A DNA stretch of 64,000 bases from an uncultured Bryobacterales bacterium (GCA_937959285.1 CALGAR010000081.1:6560-70559), one strand, 5' to 3'. Numbered from the stretch's first letter, positions 16,295 to 25,673 are shown. Notes: generated from the sequence alone by a model not told the origin. Made by a program: numbers and translations.

Positions 16295-18219
16295 TGCTCC
16301 AGATTCCTGGGCAGGACCACCGTGAAGACGGAGCCTTTTCCCGGCTCGCTTTTCACCACGATGTCGCCCCGGTGCTTCTGTACGATGTGGAGCGAAGTGA
16401 ACAGACTTACGCTCGCCCGGACACGCGATCCTCTGCTGTTGAAACGCGGATTAAACAGCTCCTGCAGCTCTTCGGCAGAAATGCCCCGTCCGGTGTCCGC
16501 AAACTCGATTCGAATCCACTCTTCGTCGGCGGAGGTTGTCACGCGGATCTCGCCGGTTCCTTCGATGGCCTCGGCCGCGTTCCGCAGCAAGTGCATGAAG
16601 ACCTGGTTGAGTTCGGGGGCATAGCAATAGATTTCCGGTAAGTGGCCGAACGCGGAGACCAGCCGGATTCGCCCGCGAAGCTCAGGGGCGATCAGGGTCA
16701 GCGTATTTTCGAGAGTTTCGTTGAGGTTCACCCGCTGGTATCCGGCCTGATCGAGCCCGGCAAAAGACTTCAGACTCTGCACCAGCTTATCGATGCGCTT
16801 AACAGCATCTGATCCGGAACGATGGCTCTCTTTCAGCGTGTTGAGCGCATTCCAGAGACTCCGCCTCTGCCGTAGCGCTTCAAGCGACTCTGCAGTGCGG
16901 ATGTTCGCCTCAATCTTCTCAACACTGCGTACCACCAGGTCGGTCAAACTGCGGATTGCACCGAGCGGTGAATTGACTTCATGGACCAAAGCGGCCACCA
17001 GCTTGCCAAGGGAAGCCATTTGCTCGCTCTGGACCAGTTCCGACTGCGCAGCCTGTAGCTCTTTCAGCAGAGCAGCAAGCTTCTCATTCTTTTCCTTCAG
17101 CTCGACATTGCGCAGGCGGTGAATCTCCGCATCCCTCTGTGCGCGCTCAAGCTCGAACCGGATTTGAAGATTTCGCATGCGGGTGCTGGTTTCTTCGCTG
17201 AACACCTGCTCGCGAACCCTCTGCGCCTCCTTGCGGTGGTGGAGCGCCTTGCAGAGGTTGCCCGATGCTTCGTAGGCCTCCGAAAGGTATAAGTGCGCCT
17301 GGAACTCTTTTGGCTTTGTCCCCAGGTCCTCGGCAATGTGCAGGGCTTCAAGCAGCGTCTCGAGCGCCTGATCCAGCTCGCTGCGCTTAAGAAAAAGCCG
17401 GCCGAGAAACAGGAGGCTGGTGGCTTCCGCCGGGCGGTTACGCAGTTCCCTGCGAATGGCGAGGCTGCGCCGGTGCAGTTCCATCGCCAGTTCGTCTTCC
17501 CCGCGGTCCTGATACACCGCGCCAATGTCGCTGAGCGCCCGAGCCTCCCCTACGCGATTGTTGATGCTTTGAAAGAGCGCCAGGCTTTCACGGTGGACCC
17601 GCAATGCATCGTCCAGGTTTCCTAGAGCGTGATAAACCACACCGAGGCCCGAGAGGGAACGTGCCTGGCCCATGATGTGATGCATCTCTGCGAAAAGTTC
17701 GTTCGACCGCTTGTGATAGCCGAGCGCCTGGTTATAGTCACCGATGCTGTGATAGATGCCGCCCAGCACCGTATAGCACCAGGCCAATCCGGATTTGCAG
17801 ATGGGCGGCCGTTCGAAATGCACGATCGCCTGCAGCCCCTGACGCAGCGCTTCGTCGTAGTTGCCGAGGCTCCAATGGATGAGGGCGAGGATGGTGAGGG
17901 CCTCACCCTGGCCGTGTTCGTCCTGCTCCTCCTGGGCGAGACGAAGCGCCTCGAATGCCTCCCGCAACGCCGCCGCGTAGTCCGACAGCATGTACTGCGC
18001 AAAGGCGGCGTTCCGGCACGCTGCCGATGTGCCCTTGTGGTACCCGAACTGGCGGCTCAGTTTGAGGGCCTCTCCGGCAACCTCCAGAACGCCCTGCCAG
18101 TTTTCGCTTTCCCACATCTCCCGGGCCTGCGCGTTGAGCTCGTCGACGCGCTTCTCGAGAGCCGAGGAAGAAGAAGATGGCTCCTGCCCCTTGATCAAAC
18201 TGCCGGGAATAGAGCTCAT
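16276..18219 (-). CDS. Cytoplasmic TPR-containing sensor histidine kinase with eroded G2 box
   Basis: A 647-residue soluble kinase. Tetratricopeptide repeats fill about residues 40-340, a coiled coil covers about 345-400, and a HisKA/HATPase module follows. The phospho-acceptor is His413 in HEVNSPLG. The N box is LLRNAAEAI and the G1 box is DTGRGI. The following ATP-lid region, normally GxGLGL, reads SRVRASVSLF with no glycines, so ATP-lid dynamics may differ. There are no membrane segments, so the input is probably a cytoplasmic protein bound by the TPRs. No response regulator is adjacent; the upstream gene is an unrelated serine hydrolase. Confidence 0.85.
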   Translation of the reverse strand: MSSIPGSLIKGQEPSSSSSALEKRVDELNAQAREMWESENWQGVLEVAGEALKLSRQFGYHKGTSAACRNAAFAQYMLSDYAAALREAFEALRLAQEEQDEHGQGEALTILALIHWSLGNYDEALRQGLQAIVHFERPPICKSGLAWCYTVLGGIYHSIGDYNQALGYHKRSNELFAEMHHIMGQARSLSGLGVVYHALGNLDDALRVHRESLALFQSINNRVGEARALSDIGAVYQDRGEDELAMELHRRSLAIRRELRNRPAEATSLLFLGRLFLKRSELDQALETLLEALHIAEDLGTKPKEFQAHLYLSEAYEASGNLCKALHHRKEAQRVREQVFSEETSTRMRNLQIRFELERAQRDAEIHRLRNVELKEKNEKLAALLKELQAAQSELVQSEQMASLGKLVAALVHEVNSPLGAIRSLTDLVVRSVEKIEANIRTAESLEALRQRRSLWNALNTLKESHRSGSDAVKRIDKLVQSLKSFAGLDQAGYQRVNLNETLENTLTLIAPELRGRIRLVSAFGHLPEIYCYAPELNQVFMHLLRNAAEAIEGTGEIRVTTSADEEWIRIEFADTGRGISAEELQELFNPRFNSRGSRVRASVSLFTSLHIVQKHRGDIVVKSEPGKGSVFTVVLPRNLEHQLGEP

Positions 18220-18282
18220 GATTTCTTCTATTCTCGCAGCTTCAGGCCCCCGGGCGGAGGTGCGCCCTCTCGGAGGTGGGAG

Positions 18283-19521
18283 TTAATGGCTGACGGACGC
18301 CGCGATCGATCGAGCAGCCTCCGTCACGGCTTTATAGTAAGCCCGGGCAGCGCTCCGCCGGTCCGTGTCGAGAGGCGTGGACCACGCGCTCAGGATGACA
18401 ATGATGAGGCGCTCGGAGGGATCGATGTGGATGCTTTGCCCAAAGATTCCGCGTGCCGAGTAAGTTCCCGGTCCATCGGAGCCGACCCACCACTGAAATC
18501 CGTACCCGCCATCCCTGCCCCGCGACTTGAGCGCGGCGCGAGACGCCTCCGTTGCCGTAAGCGCCTGCCGGATCCAGCCGGAAGGCAGCACGTAATCTCC
18601 TCCGGCGACGCCGCCATTCATGAAGAATAAGGCAAACCTCGCGTAGTCTCTCAGGCTCACGGCGAGGCAGCAGCCGCCGAGCTCCTTGTCATCCCGGATG
18701 CTCCAGTACGCGTTCTGCTCCATACCGAACTTCGCCCAAATCTTTTCCGACAGATACTCGGCCAGAGGCTTTCGCGTGGCTGCAATGACGATCTCCCCGA
18801 CCAAATCGGTTTCCGCCGTCTTGTACACAAACTTCGTACCCGGCTCTGCTTCACGGGGAAGCCGGGCAAGATAGGTCACGAGCGGACTGCCCAGGGACCG
18901 GTCCGTCGCCCGGTGGCACTTCGCAACATCCGACTCGGGATCTGAGTAATCTTCGTTCCACTTCACGCCGGACGTCATATTGAGGATTTGGCGAATCGTC
19001 ACGCCGTCATATGCGCTCTTCTTCAGCGCCGGCAGGTAGCGTGTGACGGGATCGTCCAGGCTTCGGATGTATCCGTCTTCAATGGCCGCCCCTAGCAGCG
19101 TCGAAGTGATGGATTTGGCAACGGAGAATGAATTCCAGCGGCTCTTGTCGTCAAAGCCCAGGGCGTAGCGCTCCGTGAGGATGCGGCCGTCCTTGAGAAC
19201 CAGAAGACCGGCCACACTGTTCTGCTCCATGAATGTCGTTGTGTCCATCACCTGACCCTCGAAGCGATACGAAACGTCCAGCTCTTTCGACGCGTAGGGG
19301 AGTGGGAACACGGATGTTCCGCGCTTCACTTCATGGACAGGATTGATCTTTTCCATGTTGCGAAAGCCGACAGGCCTTTCCTGCGGGCTCCAAAGCAGGA
19401 GCCTTTCGGGTCTCGGCAACAGGATCCTGGGTCCCGCTTGCGCCCAGACCGCTGGCGCGAGCATCAGCAGTGCGAAGGCGGCCGTGGAGCGCGAGACAGA
19501 TACACACAACATTCGAGGCAT
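18283..19521 (-). CDS. Secreted serine hydrolase, class C beta-lactamase/PBP fold
   Basis: A 412-residue exported enzyme of the serine beta-lactamase-like superfamily (COG1680). The signal peptide ends near VWAQA (about residue 29). The nucleophile motif is S133-V-A-K136. The second motif is a Tyr-Lys-Thr stretch (FVYKTAETD) and the third position reads ARGIFGQ instead of a K-T-G. Such proteins are esterases, peptidases or transpeptidase-like enzymes more often than true beta-lactamases. An adjacent Cys-Cys pair (GGCCLAV) lies mid-domain. I start at 19521, with 19512 as an alternative. The upstream in-frame extension runs into the promoter region of the divergent kinase and lacks signal-peptide character. 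Confidence 0.85.
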   Translation of the reverse strand: MPRMLCVSVSRSTAAFALLMLAPAVWAQAGPRILLPRPERLLLWSPQERPVGFRNMEKINPVHEVKRGTSVFPLPYASKELDVSYRFEGQVMDTTTFMEQNSVAGLLVLKDGRILTERYALGFDDKSRWNSFSVAKSITSTLLGAAIEDGYIRSLDDPVTRYLPALKKSAYDGVTIRQILNMTSGVKWNEDYSDPESDVAKCHRATDRSLGSPLVTYLARLPREAEPGTKFVYKTAETDLVGEIVIAATRKPLAEYLSEKIWAKFGMEQNAYWSIRDDKELGGCCLAVSLRDYARFALFFMNGGVAGGDYVLPSGWIRQALTATEASRAALKSRGRDGGYGFQWWVGSDGPGTYSARGIFGQSIHIDPSERLIIVILSAWSTPLDTDRRSAARAYYKAVTEAARSIAASVSH

Positions 19522-19624
19522 TCCAAAACAATGGTAGCGTCCTGCGCAGCCGCAGGACACCCAGAACCGGGTCCGTGGACGTTTGCACCCGGCGAACAGC
19601 AACAGTTATCTTGATTGGGGCACC

Positions 19625-21208
19625 ATGAGTACCGTTGTAGCAGGCGTGGATTTTGGCACCCTGAGCGTGCGAGTCTCTCTGTTCGATAGTGCGAAGGGGC
19701 GGCTGGGATCGGGCACAGCCGACTATCCGCTGCACCGTAAGAAGAACGATCCCGATCACGCCAGCCAGCGGCACGAGGACCATCTGGCTGCGTTAGTAGC
19801 CGCAATGAAAGCTGCGCTCGCGCAGAGCGGCGTCGAGGGCGAGTCGGTGGCGGCTCTGGCCGTAGATACCACGGGATCTACGGTGGTCCCGGTCGGCGAG
19901 GGTCTCGAGCCCCTCGATGAATACTATCTCTGGTGTGACCACCGGGCCTGGGAGGAAGCCGCGCAAATCACCACCGCGGCGAGAGAGCGCGGGCTGGAAG
20001 CGATCAACTGGTGCGGCGGAGCTTACTCCTCCGAGTGGGGCTTCGCCAAAGTATTGCACTGGCTGCGGCGCAATCCGGAGAAGCGAAGCCGCTTTGTTAC
20101 AGCGCTCGAGCATTGCGACATGATCGCGGCCGTGCTGTGCGGCATCACCGATCCCGCCCAAGTCCCGCGCAGCATCTGCGCCATGGGGCACAAATGGATG
20201 TGGAACCAGCAGCTCGGAGGTCTGCCGCCGGATGACTTTCTCGAGGCTGTCGACCCGCTTCTCACCGGAATTCGAGCCAAACTGGGCGGGCGCTATGCCG
20301 CTTCCGATTGCATCGCGGGCTACCTTTGTCCGGAATGGGCCGCCCGCCTGGGGCTTCGGCCCGGCATTCCCATTCCTGTCGGCGCCCTCGATGCTCATTG
20401 GGATGCGATTGGCGCGGGTGTCCGGCTCGGCGATATCGTCAACGTCGTCGGAACTTCCACTTGCATCATGGCGATCTCCGAGAAAGCCGTCTGCATCCCT
20501 GGCGTCTCCGGAGTCGTCCAGGGATCCATTCACCCGAAGTATGCGGGGATCGAGGCCGGACTTTCGGCGTCAGGCGACATCTTTGAGGCCATCGCCCGGC
20601 GCGCTGGTACGACGGTCAAAGCGCTTGCGGAAGGACTGGACCAATTCAAAGCCGGTCAGACCGGCCTGCTTCGGCTCACCTGGGATAATGGCGACCGGAA
20701 CGTGCTGATGAATCCCGAGCTTGGCGGCGTGACCCTCGGGTGGAACCTGTCTCACACGCCCCAGGATGAACTGTTTGCAGCCATTGAAGGAACCGCTTTC
20801 CACATGCGAATTATCCTGGAGCGGATGGCGGCCTACGGTGTTCGGGTAGACCGGATCATCAACGGCGGCGGCATTCCGCAGAGGAACGCCACGCTCAACC
20901 AGGTCTACGCCAACGTCCTGGGCAAGCCCGTGCTGGTTCCGCAAAGCGAGCCGACCAGCATCGGGTCCGCCATCTTCGCGTTTCTGGCCGCCGGAGCCTT
21001 TTCCAGCGTCGAGGAGGCGCAGGACGCAATTTGCCCAGCCTACAAGACCTACGATCCCGATCCCGAAGCCGTCGGCGTCTATGAGCAGATATACAGCCTC
21101 TTCCGCAGGCTTTACTTCGGACTGGGAGAAGGAACGGAACAGCCGGCCTGCCTGGCGGATGTCCTGCCGGCGTTGCGCCGGATCGCCGCACAGCGGCGCG
21201 GCGCCTGA
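19625..21208 (+). CDS. araB: L-ribulokinase-type FGGY carbohydrate kinase
   Basis: A 527-residue FGGY kinase. The N-terminal phosphate motif is GVDFGTLSVR (7-16), as in AraB, and the family signature near the C-terminal half includes NGGGIPQRN. AraB phosphorylates L-ribulose to L-ribulose 5-phosphate in L-arabinose use. No araA, araD or arabinose regulator is present in the window, so the kinase stands alone. Other ketopentoses or alditols are possible substrates. The ATG at 19625 follows a GGGG-rich site; an upstream in-frame ATG at 19583 would add 14 unconserved residues. The gene diverges from the serine hydrolase. Confidence 0.88.
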   Translation: MSTVVAGVDFGTLSVRVSLFDSAKGRLGSGTADYPLHRKKNDPDHASQRHEDHLAALVAAMKAALAQSGVEGESVAALAVDTTGSTVVPVGEGLEPLDEYYLWCDHRAWEEAAQITTAARERGLEAINWCGGAYSSEWGFAKVLHWLRRNPEKRSRFVTALEHCDMIAAVLCGITDPAQVPRSICAMGHKWMWNQQLGGLPPDDFLEAVDPLLTGIRAKLGGRYAASDCIAGYLCPEWAARLGLRPGIPIPVGALDAHWDAIGAGVRLGDIVNVVGTSTCIMAISEKAVCIPGVSGVVQGSIHPKYAGIEAGLSASGDIFEAIARRAGTTVKALAEGLDQFKAGQTGLLRLTWDNGDRNVLMNPELGGVTLGWNLSHTPQDELFAAIEGTAFHMRIILERMAAYGVRVDRIINGGGIPQRNATLNQVYANVLGKPVLVPQSEPTSIGSAIFAFLAAGAFSSVEEAQDAICPAYKTYDPDPEAVGVYEQIYSLFRRLYFGLGEGTEQPACLADVLPALRRIAAQRRGA

Positions 21209-21305
21209 AATCGGGATGCGAGCCGAAGAAGTTTCTGCTCACCGGCGTGGCTCCACGAGGCCGTGATACAGTGGATTTCAGGGGTTCTCCCGCTCCACAC
21301 CATCC

Positions 21306-22112
21306 ATGGCATCTGAATCAGATTCTTCCGTAGGGGCCAAATTCGAGCGTCTTGTCTCGATCATGGCGCGCCTGCGCGCCCCTGACGGCTGTCCCTGGGA
21401 TCGCGAACAAACCTTCGACACCATCAAGCCCTACCTTCTCGAAGAAGCGTACGAGGTGATGGATTCCATCGACGCGAGGGATTGGCGCGGTCTCGGGGAG
21501 GAGCTGGGAGATCTGATGCTGCAGGCCGTCTTCTTTGCTCAGATGGCGTCCGAACAGAATTACTTCACGATCGCCGATTCGCTGGACGCCATCTCCGAAA
21601 AGCTGATCCGCCGGCACCCGCATGTATTCGGCGAAGGCGTCGCGGAGACAGCGGAAGATGTGAAGCGGCGCTGGGATGAGATCAAAGCAGAAGAGCGAAA
21701 GCAGAAAGGCGAGCTGGAGCAGACACTCCTCGAAAAAGTTCCCAGATCCGTGCCAGCCCTGGTGGAAGCGCAGCAACTGACTGCGAAGGCGGCTACAGTC
21801 GGCTTTGACTGGGAGAATGCCGATCAGGTCGTCGAAAAGCTGCAGGAGGAGCTGCGAGAGATGGACGAAGCGCGCCGCCAGGGATCAAGGGAAGAATTGG
21901 AAGGAGAGCTCGGAGACTTGCTCTTTGTGCTCGTGAATCTCGCGCGTGTATTGAAGGTGGACGCGGAACAGGCGCTTCGAAAAACGAATGCGAAGTTCCG
22001 GCAGCGGTTCCGATACGTAGAACAGCAGTTGAATCAACGGGGCAAGCCCCTGACCGAGGCCAGCCTCGAAGAAATGGAGGCGCTATGGCAGGAAGCGAAA
22101 CAGCGCACATGA
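21306..22112 (+). CDS. mazG: MazG nucleoside triphosphate pyrophosphohydrolase
   Basis: A 268-residue tandem-domain MazG that hydrolyses NTPs and dNTPs to monophosphates and pyrophosphate. The N-terminal domain begins with LRAPDGCPWDREQT (23-36). The metal-binding pattern E-E-x-x-E (46-50) followed by E-E-x-x-D (65-69) is intact, as is the RRHPHVFG stretch. The second MazG domain covers about 160-250. It is the first gene of a four-gene operon and its 3' end overlaps the next gene by 28 bases. Its link to the acyltransferase, racemase and transporter that follow is not a pathway I know. Confidence 0.95.
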   Translation: MASESDSSVGAKFERLVSIMARLRAPDGCPWDREQTFDTIKPYLLEEAYEVMDSIDARDWRGLGEELGDLMLQAVFFAQMASEQNYFTIADSLDAISEKLIRRHPHVFGEGVAETAEDVKRRWDEIKAEERKQKGELEQTLLEKVPRSVPALVEAQQLTAKAATVGFDWENADQVVEKLQEELREMDEARRQGSREELEGELGDLLFVLVNLARVLKVDAEQALRKTNAKFRQRFRYVEQQLNQRGKPLTEASLEEMEALWQEAKQRT

Positions 22113-22849
22113 GCGCTCCCACGATTCAAGTTCGCGCGCTGACGACGCACGCAGAGTTTGCGGAAGCAGTACGTCTGCAAAAAGAGATCTGGGGATTCCG
22201 GGAAGTGGAGCTGCTTCCCGTGCGGCTTTTCGTCGTGGCCACGAAAGTGGGTGGTCAGGCGTTCGGCGCTTTCGACGGCGAGAAGATGATCGCTTTCTGC
22301 CTCGCGATTCCGGGATTGAAATCCGGCGGCAAGACCTATCTCCATAGCCACATGCTCGGCGTTCTGCCCGAGTACCGGAACTTCGGCGTAGGGCGAATGC
22401 TGAAGCTCGCACAGCGCGAAGAGGCGCTTTCCCGCGGGATTCAACTCATTGAATGGACGTTCGACCCGCTGGAGATCAAAAACGCGTATTTCAACATCGA
22501 ACGGCTTGGCGCGATCGTCCGGCGCTACGTGCTCAATCAGTACGGGACGACCACGAGCCACCTTCATGGCGGCCTGCCAACGGACCGCTGCATTGCCGAA
22601 TGGTACATCGCCAGACCGGAAGTGGAGAGTCTCCTGGCGGGCAAGCCGAGGCAGCAGCCGCTCGTCCAGGCCCGCATCACGGTGCCTGCCGCCATTGCCC
22701 GATTGCGGCAAGAGGACCCGAAACAGGCGCGCGCAATTCAATCCTCGGTGAGCGAACAGTTCCAGAAGTACTTCGATCAGGGCCTCGCGGTGATCGGCTT
22801 TGAACGGACGGAAGAGTTCGGCGCCTACCTCCTGGGAATATGGGAATAA
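22085..22849 (+). CDS. GNAT-family acyltransferase (COG3375-type)
   Basis: A 254-residue protein whose N-terminal half is a GNAT fold. The acyl-CoA loop is SHMLGVLPEYRNFGVGRML (about 88-106). Proteins of this group are often encoded next to MenC-like enzymes. In one characterised Gram-positive pathway the GNAT partner succinylates D-amino acids before racemisation by an N-succinylamino acid racemase. That role fits here because the racemase-like gene overlaps this gene's stop by 10 bases. The ATG at 22085 has a GGAGG site four bases upstream; an ATG at 22109 would instead overlap the mazG stop as ATGA. The family is firm; the substrate is inferred from context. Confidence 0.85.
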   Translation: MAGSETAHMSAPTIQVRALTTHAEFAEAVRLQKEIWGFREVELLPVRLFVVATKVGGQAFGAFDGEKMIAFCLAIPGLKSGGKTYLHSHMLGVLPEYRNFGVGRMLKLAQREEALSRGIQLIEWTFDPLEIKNAYFNIERLGAIVRRYVLNQYGTTTSHLHGGLPTDRCIAEWYIARPEVESLLAGKPRQQPLVQARITVPAAIARLRQEDPKQARAIQSSVSEQFQKYFDQGLAVIGFERTEEFGAYLLGIWE

Positions 22850-23955
22850 AGATCGAAAAAGTTGTCCTGAGGGAAATCCGGCTGCCGCTGGTGCATTTCT
22901 TTGAAACCAGCTTCGGCCGAACGTACGAGCGAAGGATCCTGCTGGTCGAAGTGGTGCAGGACGGAATCTCAGGCTGGGGCGAAGTCACCTGCGGCGAGAA
23001 CCCGTTTTACAACGAAGAGTGGACCGATGCCGCGTGGCTCCTTCTCAAGCACTACATCGTTCCGCCAGTCCTGAAGCGGCCCCTCCCTTCGGCCGATTGT
23101 GTCGCGGAGCTCAGCGCGCATATTCGCGGGCATCGCATGGCGCGCGGCGGTCTGGAAGCGGCGGTGTGGGATCTCGAGGCGCGGCTCAAGAACGTTCCGC
23201 TCTGGAAGCACATTGGCGGCGGAGCCCGGAAGGAAATCCCATGCGGCGTTTCCATCGGCATCCAGGACTCGATCCCGCAACTGCTCAAGAAGATCGAAAC
23301 AGAGGTCAACGCCGGATACCAGCGCATCAAGATCAAGATCAAACCCGGCTGGGACGTGAATGTCATCCGTGAGGTTCGCAAGGAATTTCCCAGCATAAAG
23401 ATGATGGCGGATGCGAACTCCGCCTATACGCTGGCCGATGCAGACCACCTGCGGCGCCTCGACGAGTTCTACCTGATGATGATCGAGCAGCCGCTGGCTC
23501 ATGACGACATCATCGATCACGCACAGCTCCAGCCCAAGCTCGAAACGCCGATTTGCCTGGACGAGTGCATTCGGTCCGCTCACCACGCCGAGCAGGCGAT
23601 CGCGCTGGGCGCCTGCAAGATCATCAACATCAAGCTTGGACGCGTGGGGGGATTTCTCGAAGCGCGGCGGGTTCACGATGTCTGCAAAGCTGCGGGAATT
23701 CCCGTCTGGTGTGGAGGCATGCTGGAGTCGGGCATCGGGCGCGCGCACAACGTGGCGCTCTCCACGCTGCCGAACTTCGTCCTGCCCGGTGATGTGAGCG
23801 CCAGCAAGAGGTACTGGTCGCGCGACATTATCGACCCGGAGGTTGAAGTCTCCCCAAGCGGCGCCATTACAGTGCGCGACGAGGCTGGCCTCGGGTATGC
23901 CGTGAATACTGCCTATATCAAGGAAATCACAGTTCGCGAGGAGACTATCGATTGA
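22840..23955 (+). CDS. o-Succinylbenzoate synthase / N-succinylamino acid racemase (enolase superfamily)
   Basis: A 371-residue member of the MenC/NSAR branch of the muconate-lactonising-enzyme subgroup. The catalytic lysine pair is K164-I-K166 in RIKIKIKPG. Metal ligands are Asp191 (ADAN), Glu216 (MIEQPL) and Asp241 (CLDEC), and the second catalytic lysine is Lys265 (NIKLGRVGG). These residues support both o-succinylbenzoate synthesis for menaquinone and racemisation of N-succinylamino acids; many members do both. No other men gene is in the window, while a GNAT acyltransferase immediately precedes it, so racemase activity is the favoured inference. Its stop overlaps the TTG start of the EamA transporter. 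Confidence 0.9.
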   Translation: MGIKIEKVVLREIRLPLVHFFETSFGRTYERRILLVEVVQDGISGWGEVTCGENPFYNEEWTDAAWLLLKHYIVPPVLKRPLPSADCVAELSAHIRGHRMARGGLEAAVWDLEARLKNVPLWKHIGGGARKEIPCGVSIGIQDSIPQLLKKIETEVNAGYQRIKIKIKPGWDVNVIREVRKEFPSIKMMADANSAYTLADADHLRRLDEFYLMMIEQPLAHDDIIDHAQLQPKLETPICLDECIRSAHHAEQAIALGACKIINIKLGRVGGFLEARRVHDVCKAAGIPVWCGGMLESGIGRAHNVALSTLPNFVLPGDVSASKRYWSRDIIDPEVEVSPSGAITVRDEAGLGYAVNTAYIKEITVREETID

Positions 23956-24830
23956 GCAGGGGCAGCAAGCCGTCTCCCCTGAAGCTCTACAGTCTCATCG
24001 CTCTGATGGTGTTCTTCTGGTCGCTGAACTTTGTGGTCGGCAAGATCGCCCTCAGAGATTTTCCGCCAATGCTTCTGGCCTGCCTGCGCACGACGCTGGC
24101 CGGTGTCTTTGTTCTTCCCGTCTACCTCCTTCATCAGGAGAAAACGCAGTGGAAGGCCAGAGACGTCCCGCTGCTCATACAGCTCGGCGTGTTCGGCGTC
24201 GCCCTGAATCAGGTCTTCTTCGTCCTGGGATTGAATCGCACCAGCGTGGCGCACGCGGCCCTGATCATCGCCTTGACGCCGCTTCTCGTGCTGCTGCTGG
24301 CGAGTGCCCGAGGACTTGAGGCCTTTTCCGCCCGGAAGGTAGCCGGCATGGCAATTGCCGTTGGCGGCGTTGGCGTGATTCACATCGCGAAAAGCAGTCA
24401 GGCCAGTTTTGTAGGGGACCTCTTCGTTCTCCTTGCCGCTATCACGTTCACCATCTTCACCGTGTTCGCAAAGGAGGCAACGGCGCGGCATGGCAGCGTG
24501 ACGATGAATACTTTCGCTTACGCCGGAGGCGCGATCCTGCTGCTGCCCGTCACGATCCTGGTTTCCCGCGACTTCGATTTTGCAGGCGTGAGCGCAGCTG
24601 GATGGCTTTGCCTCATTTATATGGCGCTTTTCCCATCCGTTCTTTGCTATCTCATCTATTACTACGTACTCACCTACATCCCAGCGTCACGGGTCTCTGC
24701 CTTTTCCTATCTTCAGCCCTTCGTTGCAACGTTGCTTGCGATCCCGCTGCTCAATGAGCACGTCACGATCTCCCTGATCGTCGGCGGCACACTTGTTCTG
24801 TTGGGTGTCTTTGTGACGGAGCGAACATAA
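23952..24830 (+). CDS. EamA/DMT-superfamily transporter (operon copy)
   Basis: A 292-residue inner-membrane protein with about ten hydrophobic segments and two EamA repeats, the drug/metabolite transporter fold. Many members export amino acids or related metabolites. It begins with TTG overlapping the upstream TGA (TTGA) and closes the mazG-GNAT-racemase operon, so its substrate may be an amino acid or N-acylated derivative handled by that operon. This is inference from context only. A second EamA gene at 46 kb is likewise the last gene of a coupled pair, there behind a peptidase. Confidence 0.9.
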   Translation: MSRGSKPSPLKLYSLIALMVFFWSLNFVVGKIALRDFPPMLLACLRTTLAGVFVLPVYLLHQEKTQWKARDVPLLIQLGVFGVALNQVFFVLGLNRTSVAHAALIIALTPLLVLLLASARGLEAFSARKVAGMAIAVGGVGVIHIAKSSQASFVGDLFVLLAAITFTIFTVFAKEATARHGSVTMNTFAYAGGAILLLPVTILVSRDFDFAGVSAAGWLCLIYMALFPSVLCYLIYYYVLTYIPASRVSAFSYLQPFVATLLAIPLLNEHVTISLIVGGTLVLLGVFVTERT

Positions 24831-24935
24831 CCAGGGTGAGTTCAACAATCGAGATCCTCTAAAGCTGGCTTCACGGGATGCCCGCCCGCCAGAGCCTGGC
24901 GTAAAGGGCGCCGGATTTCAGAAGATGGGAAGCAC

Positions 24936-25673
24936 ATGCCGAGCAACGAGTTTAGTCTGAAGGGGAAGGTCATTCTTGTGACGGGCTCCGCGAAGCGCAT
25001 TGGCCGCGGTATCGCCTTGAGGCTGGCGCGGGAAGGCGCGCGCGTTGCGATCCACTATTCCACTTCCGCAAAGGAAGCGGCAAAGACTGCGGAGGAGTGC
25101 GGAGGGGCGCCCGTCTTTCAAGCCAACCTGGAGCACGTTTCCGAGATTGTCCGGCTATTCGACGCAGTCGGGAATCATTTCGGAAGAATTGACGGACTGG
25201 TGAACAACGCAGCCCGCTTCACCAGGCGCGACCCGCTCGAGATTACCGAAGCCGATTGGGACTTCATTCACAGCGTCAACCTCAAGGCCGTCTTCTTCTG
25301 CTGCCAGCAGGCGGCACTGTGGATGCGGCGCAATCCAGGCGGCGAGGGACGTATCGTCAACATCAGCTCCCTGGGCGGCCTTCGGCCGTGGGCACAGCAC
25401 GCCCACTACTGCGCCTCAAAAGCAGGGGTCATCCATCTGACGCGATCGCTCGCCAAAGCGTTCGCTCCATTGATCACCGTTAATTCCGTCGCCCCGGGAG
25501 TCATTCCCTTTGGCGACCTCGACGACCGAGCCGAGGCGATGGTCCGCGCAACTCCGACAGGCCGTCCGGGAACTGCTGAAGAAGTCGCGGACGCCGTGGT
25601 CTACTTCCTTCGGGCGACGTCCTTTGTCACCGGCCAGGTCATCGCCGTCGACGGCGGCCTCAGCCTCCGTTAG
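24936..25673 (+). CDS. Short-chain dehydrogenase, pteridine-reductase/FolM-like
   Basis: A 245-residue classical SDR. The cofactor motif reads TGSAKRIGRG (16-25) rather than TGxxxGIG. The R-I-G form marks NADPH-dependent pteridine or dihydrofolate reductases such as FolM and PTR1. NNAA follows, and the catalytic Ser-Tyr-Lys set is present (NISS; YCASK). The product is therefore probably a reduced pterin. No folate genes are adjacent, and a general carbonyl reductase remains possible. The ribosome site is GGGAAG. The 105-base upstream gap holds only a short hairpin (24887-24901) without a T-run. Confidence 0.85.
   Translation: MPSNEFSLKGKVILVTGSAKRIGRGIALRLAREGARVAIHYSTSAKEAAKTAEECGGAPVFQANLEHVSEIVRLFDAVGNHFGRIDGLVNNAARFTRRDPLEITEADWDFIHSVNLKAVFFCCQQAALWMRRNPGGEGRIVNISSLGGLRPWAQHAHYCASKAGVIHLTRSLAKAFAPLITVNSVAPGVIPFGDLDDRAEAMVRATPTGRPGTAEEVADAVVYFLRATSFVTGQVIAVDGGLSLR

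Noticed and set aside
18283..19521. True beta-lactamase (antibiotic resistance) gene
   Set aside because: The third active-site motif is not K-T-G and the overall type matches COG1680 serine hydrolases, so resistance is not supported.
24887..24901. Short hairpin CGCCAG/CTGGCG before the pteridine-reductase-like gene
   Set aside because: Six-base stem with a 3-base loop and no T-run; not enough to call a terminator or riboswitch.
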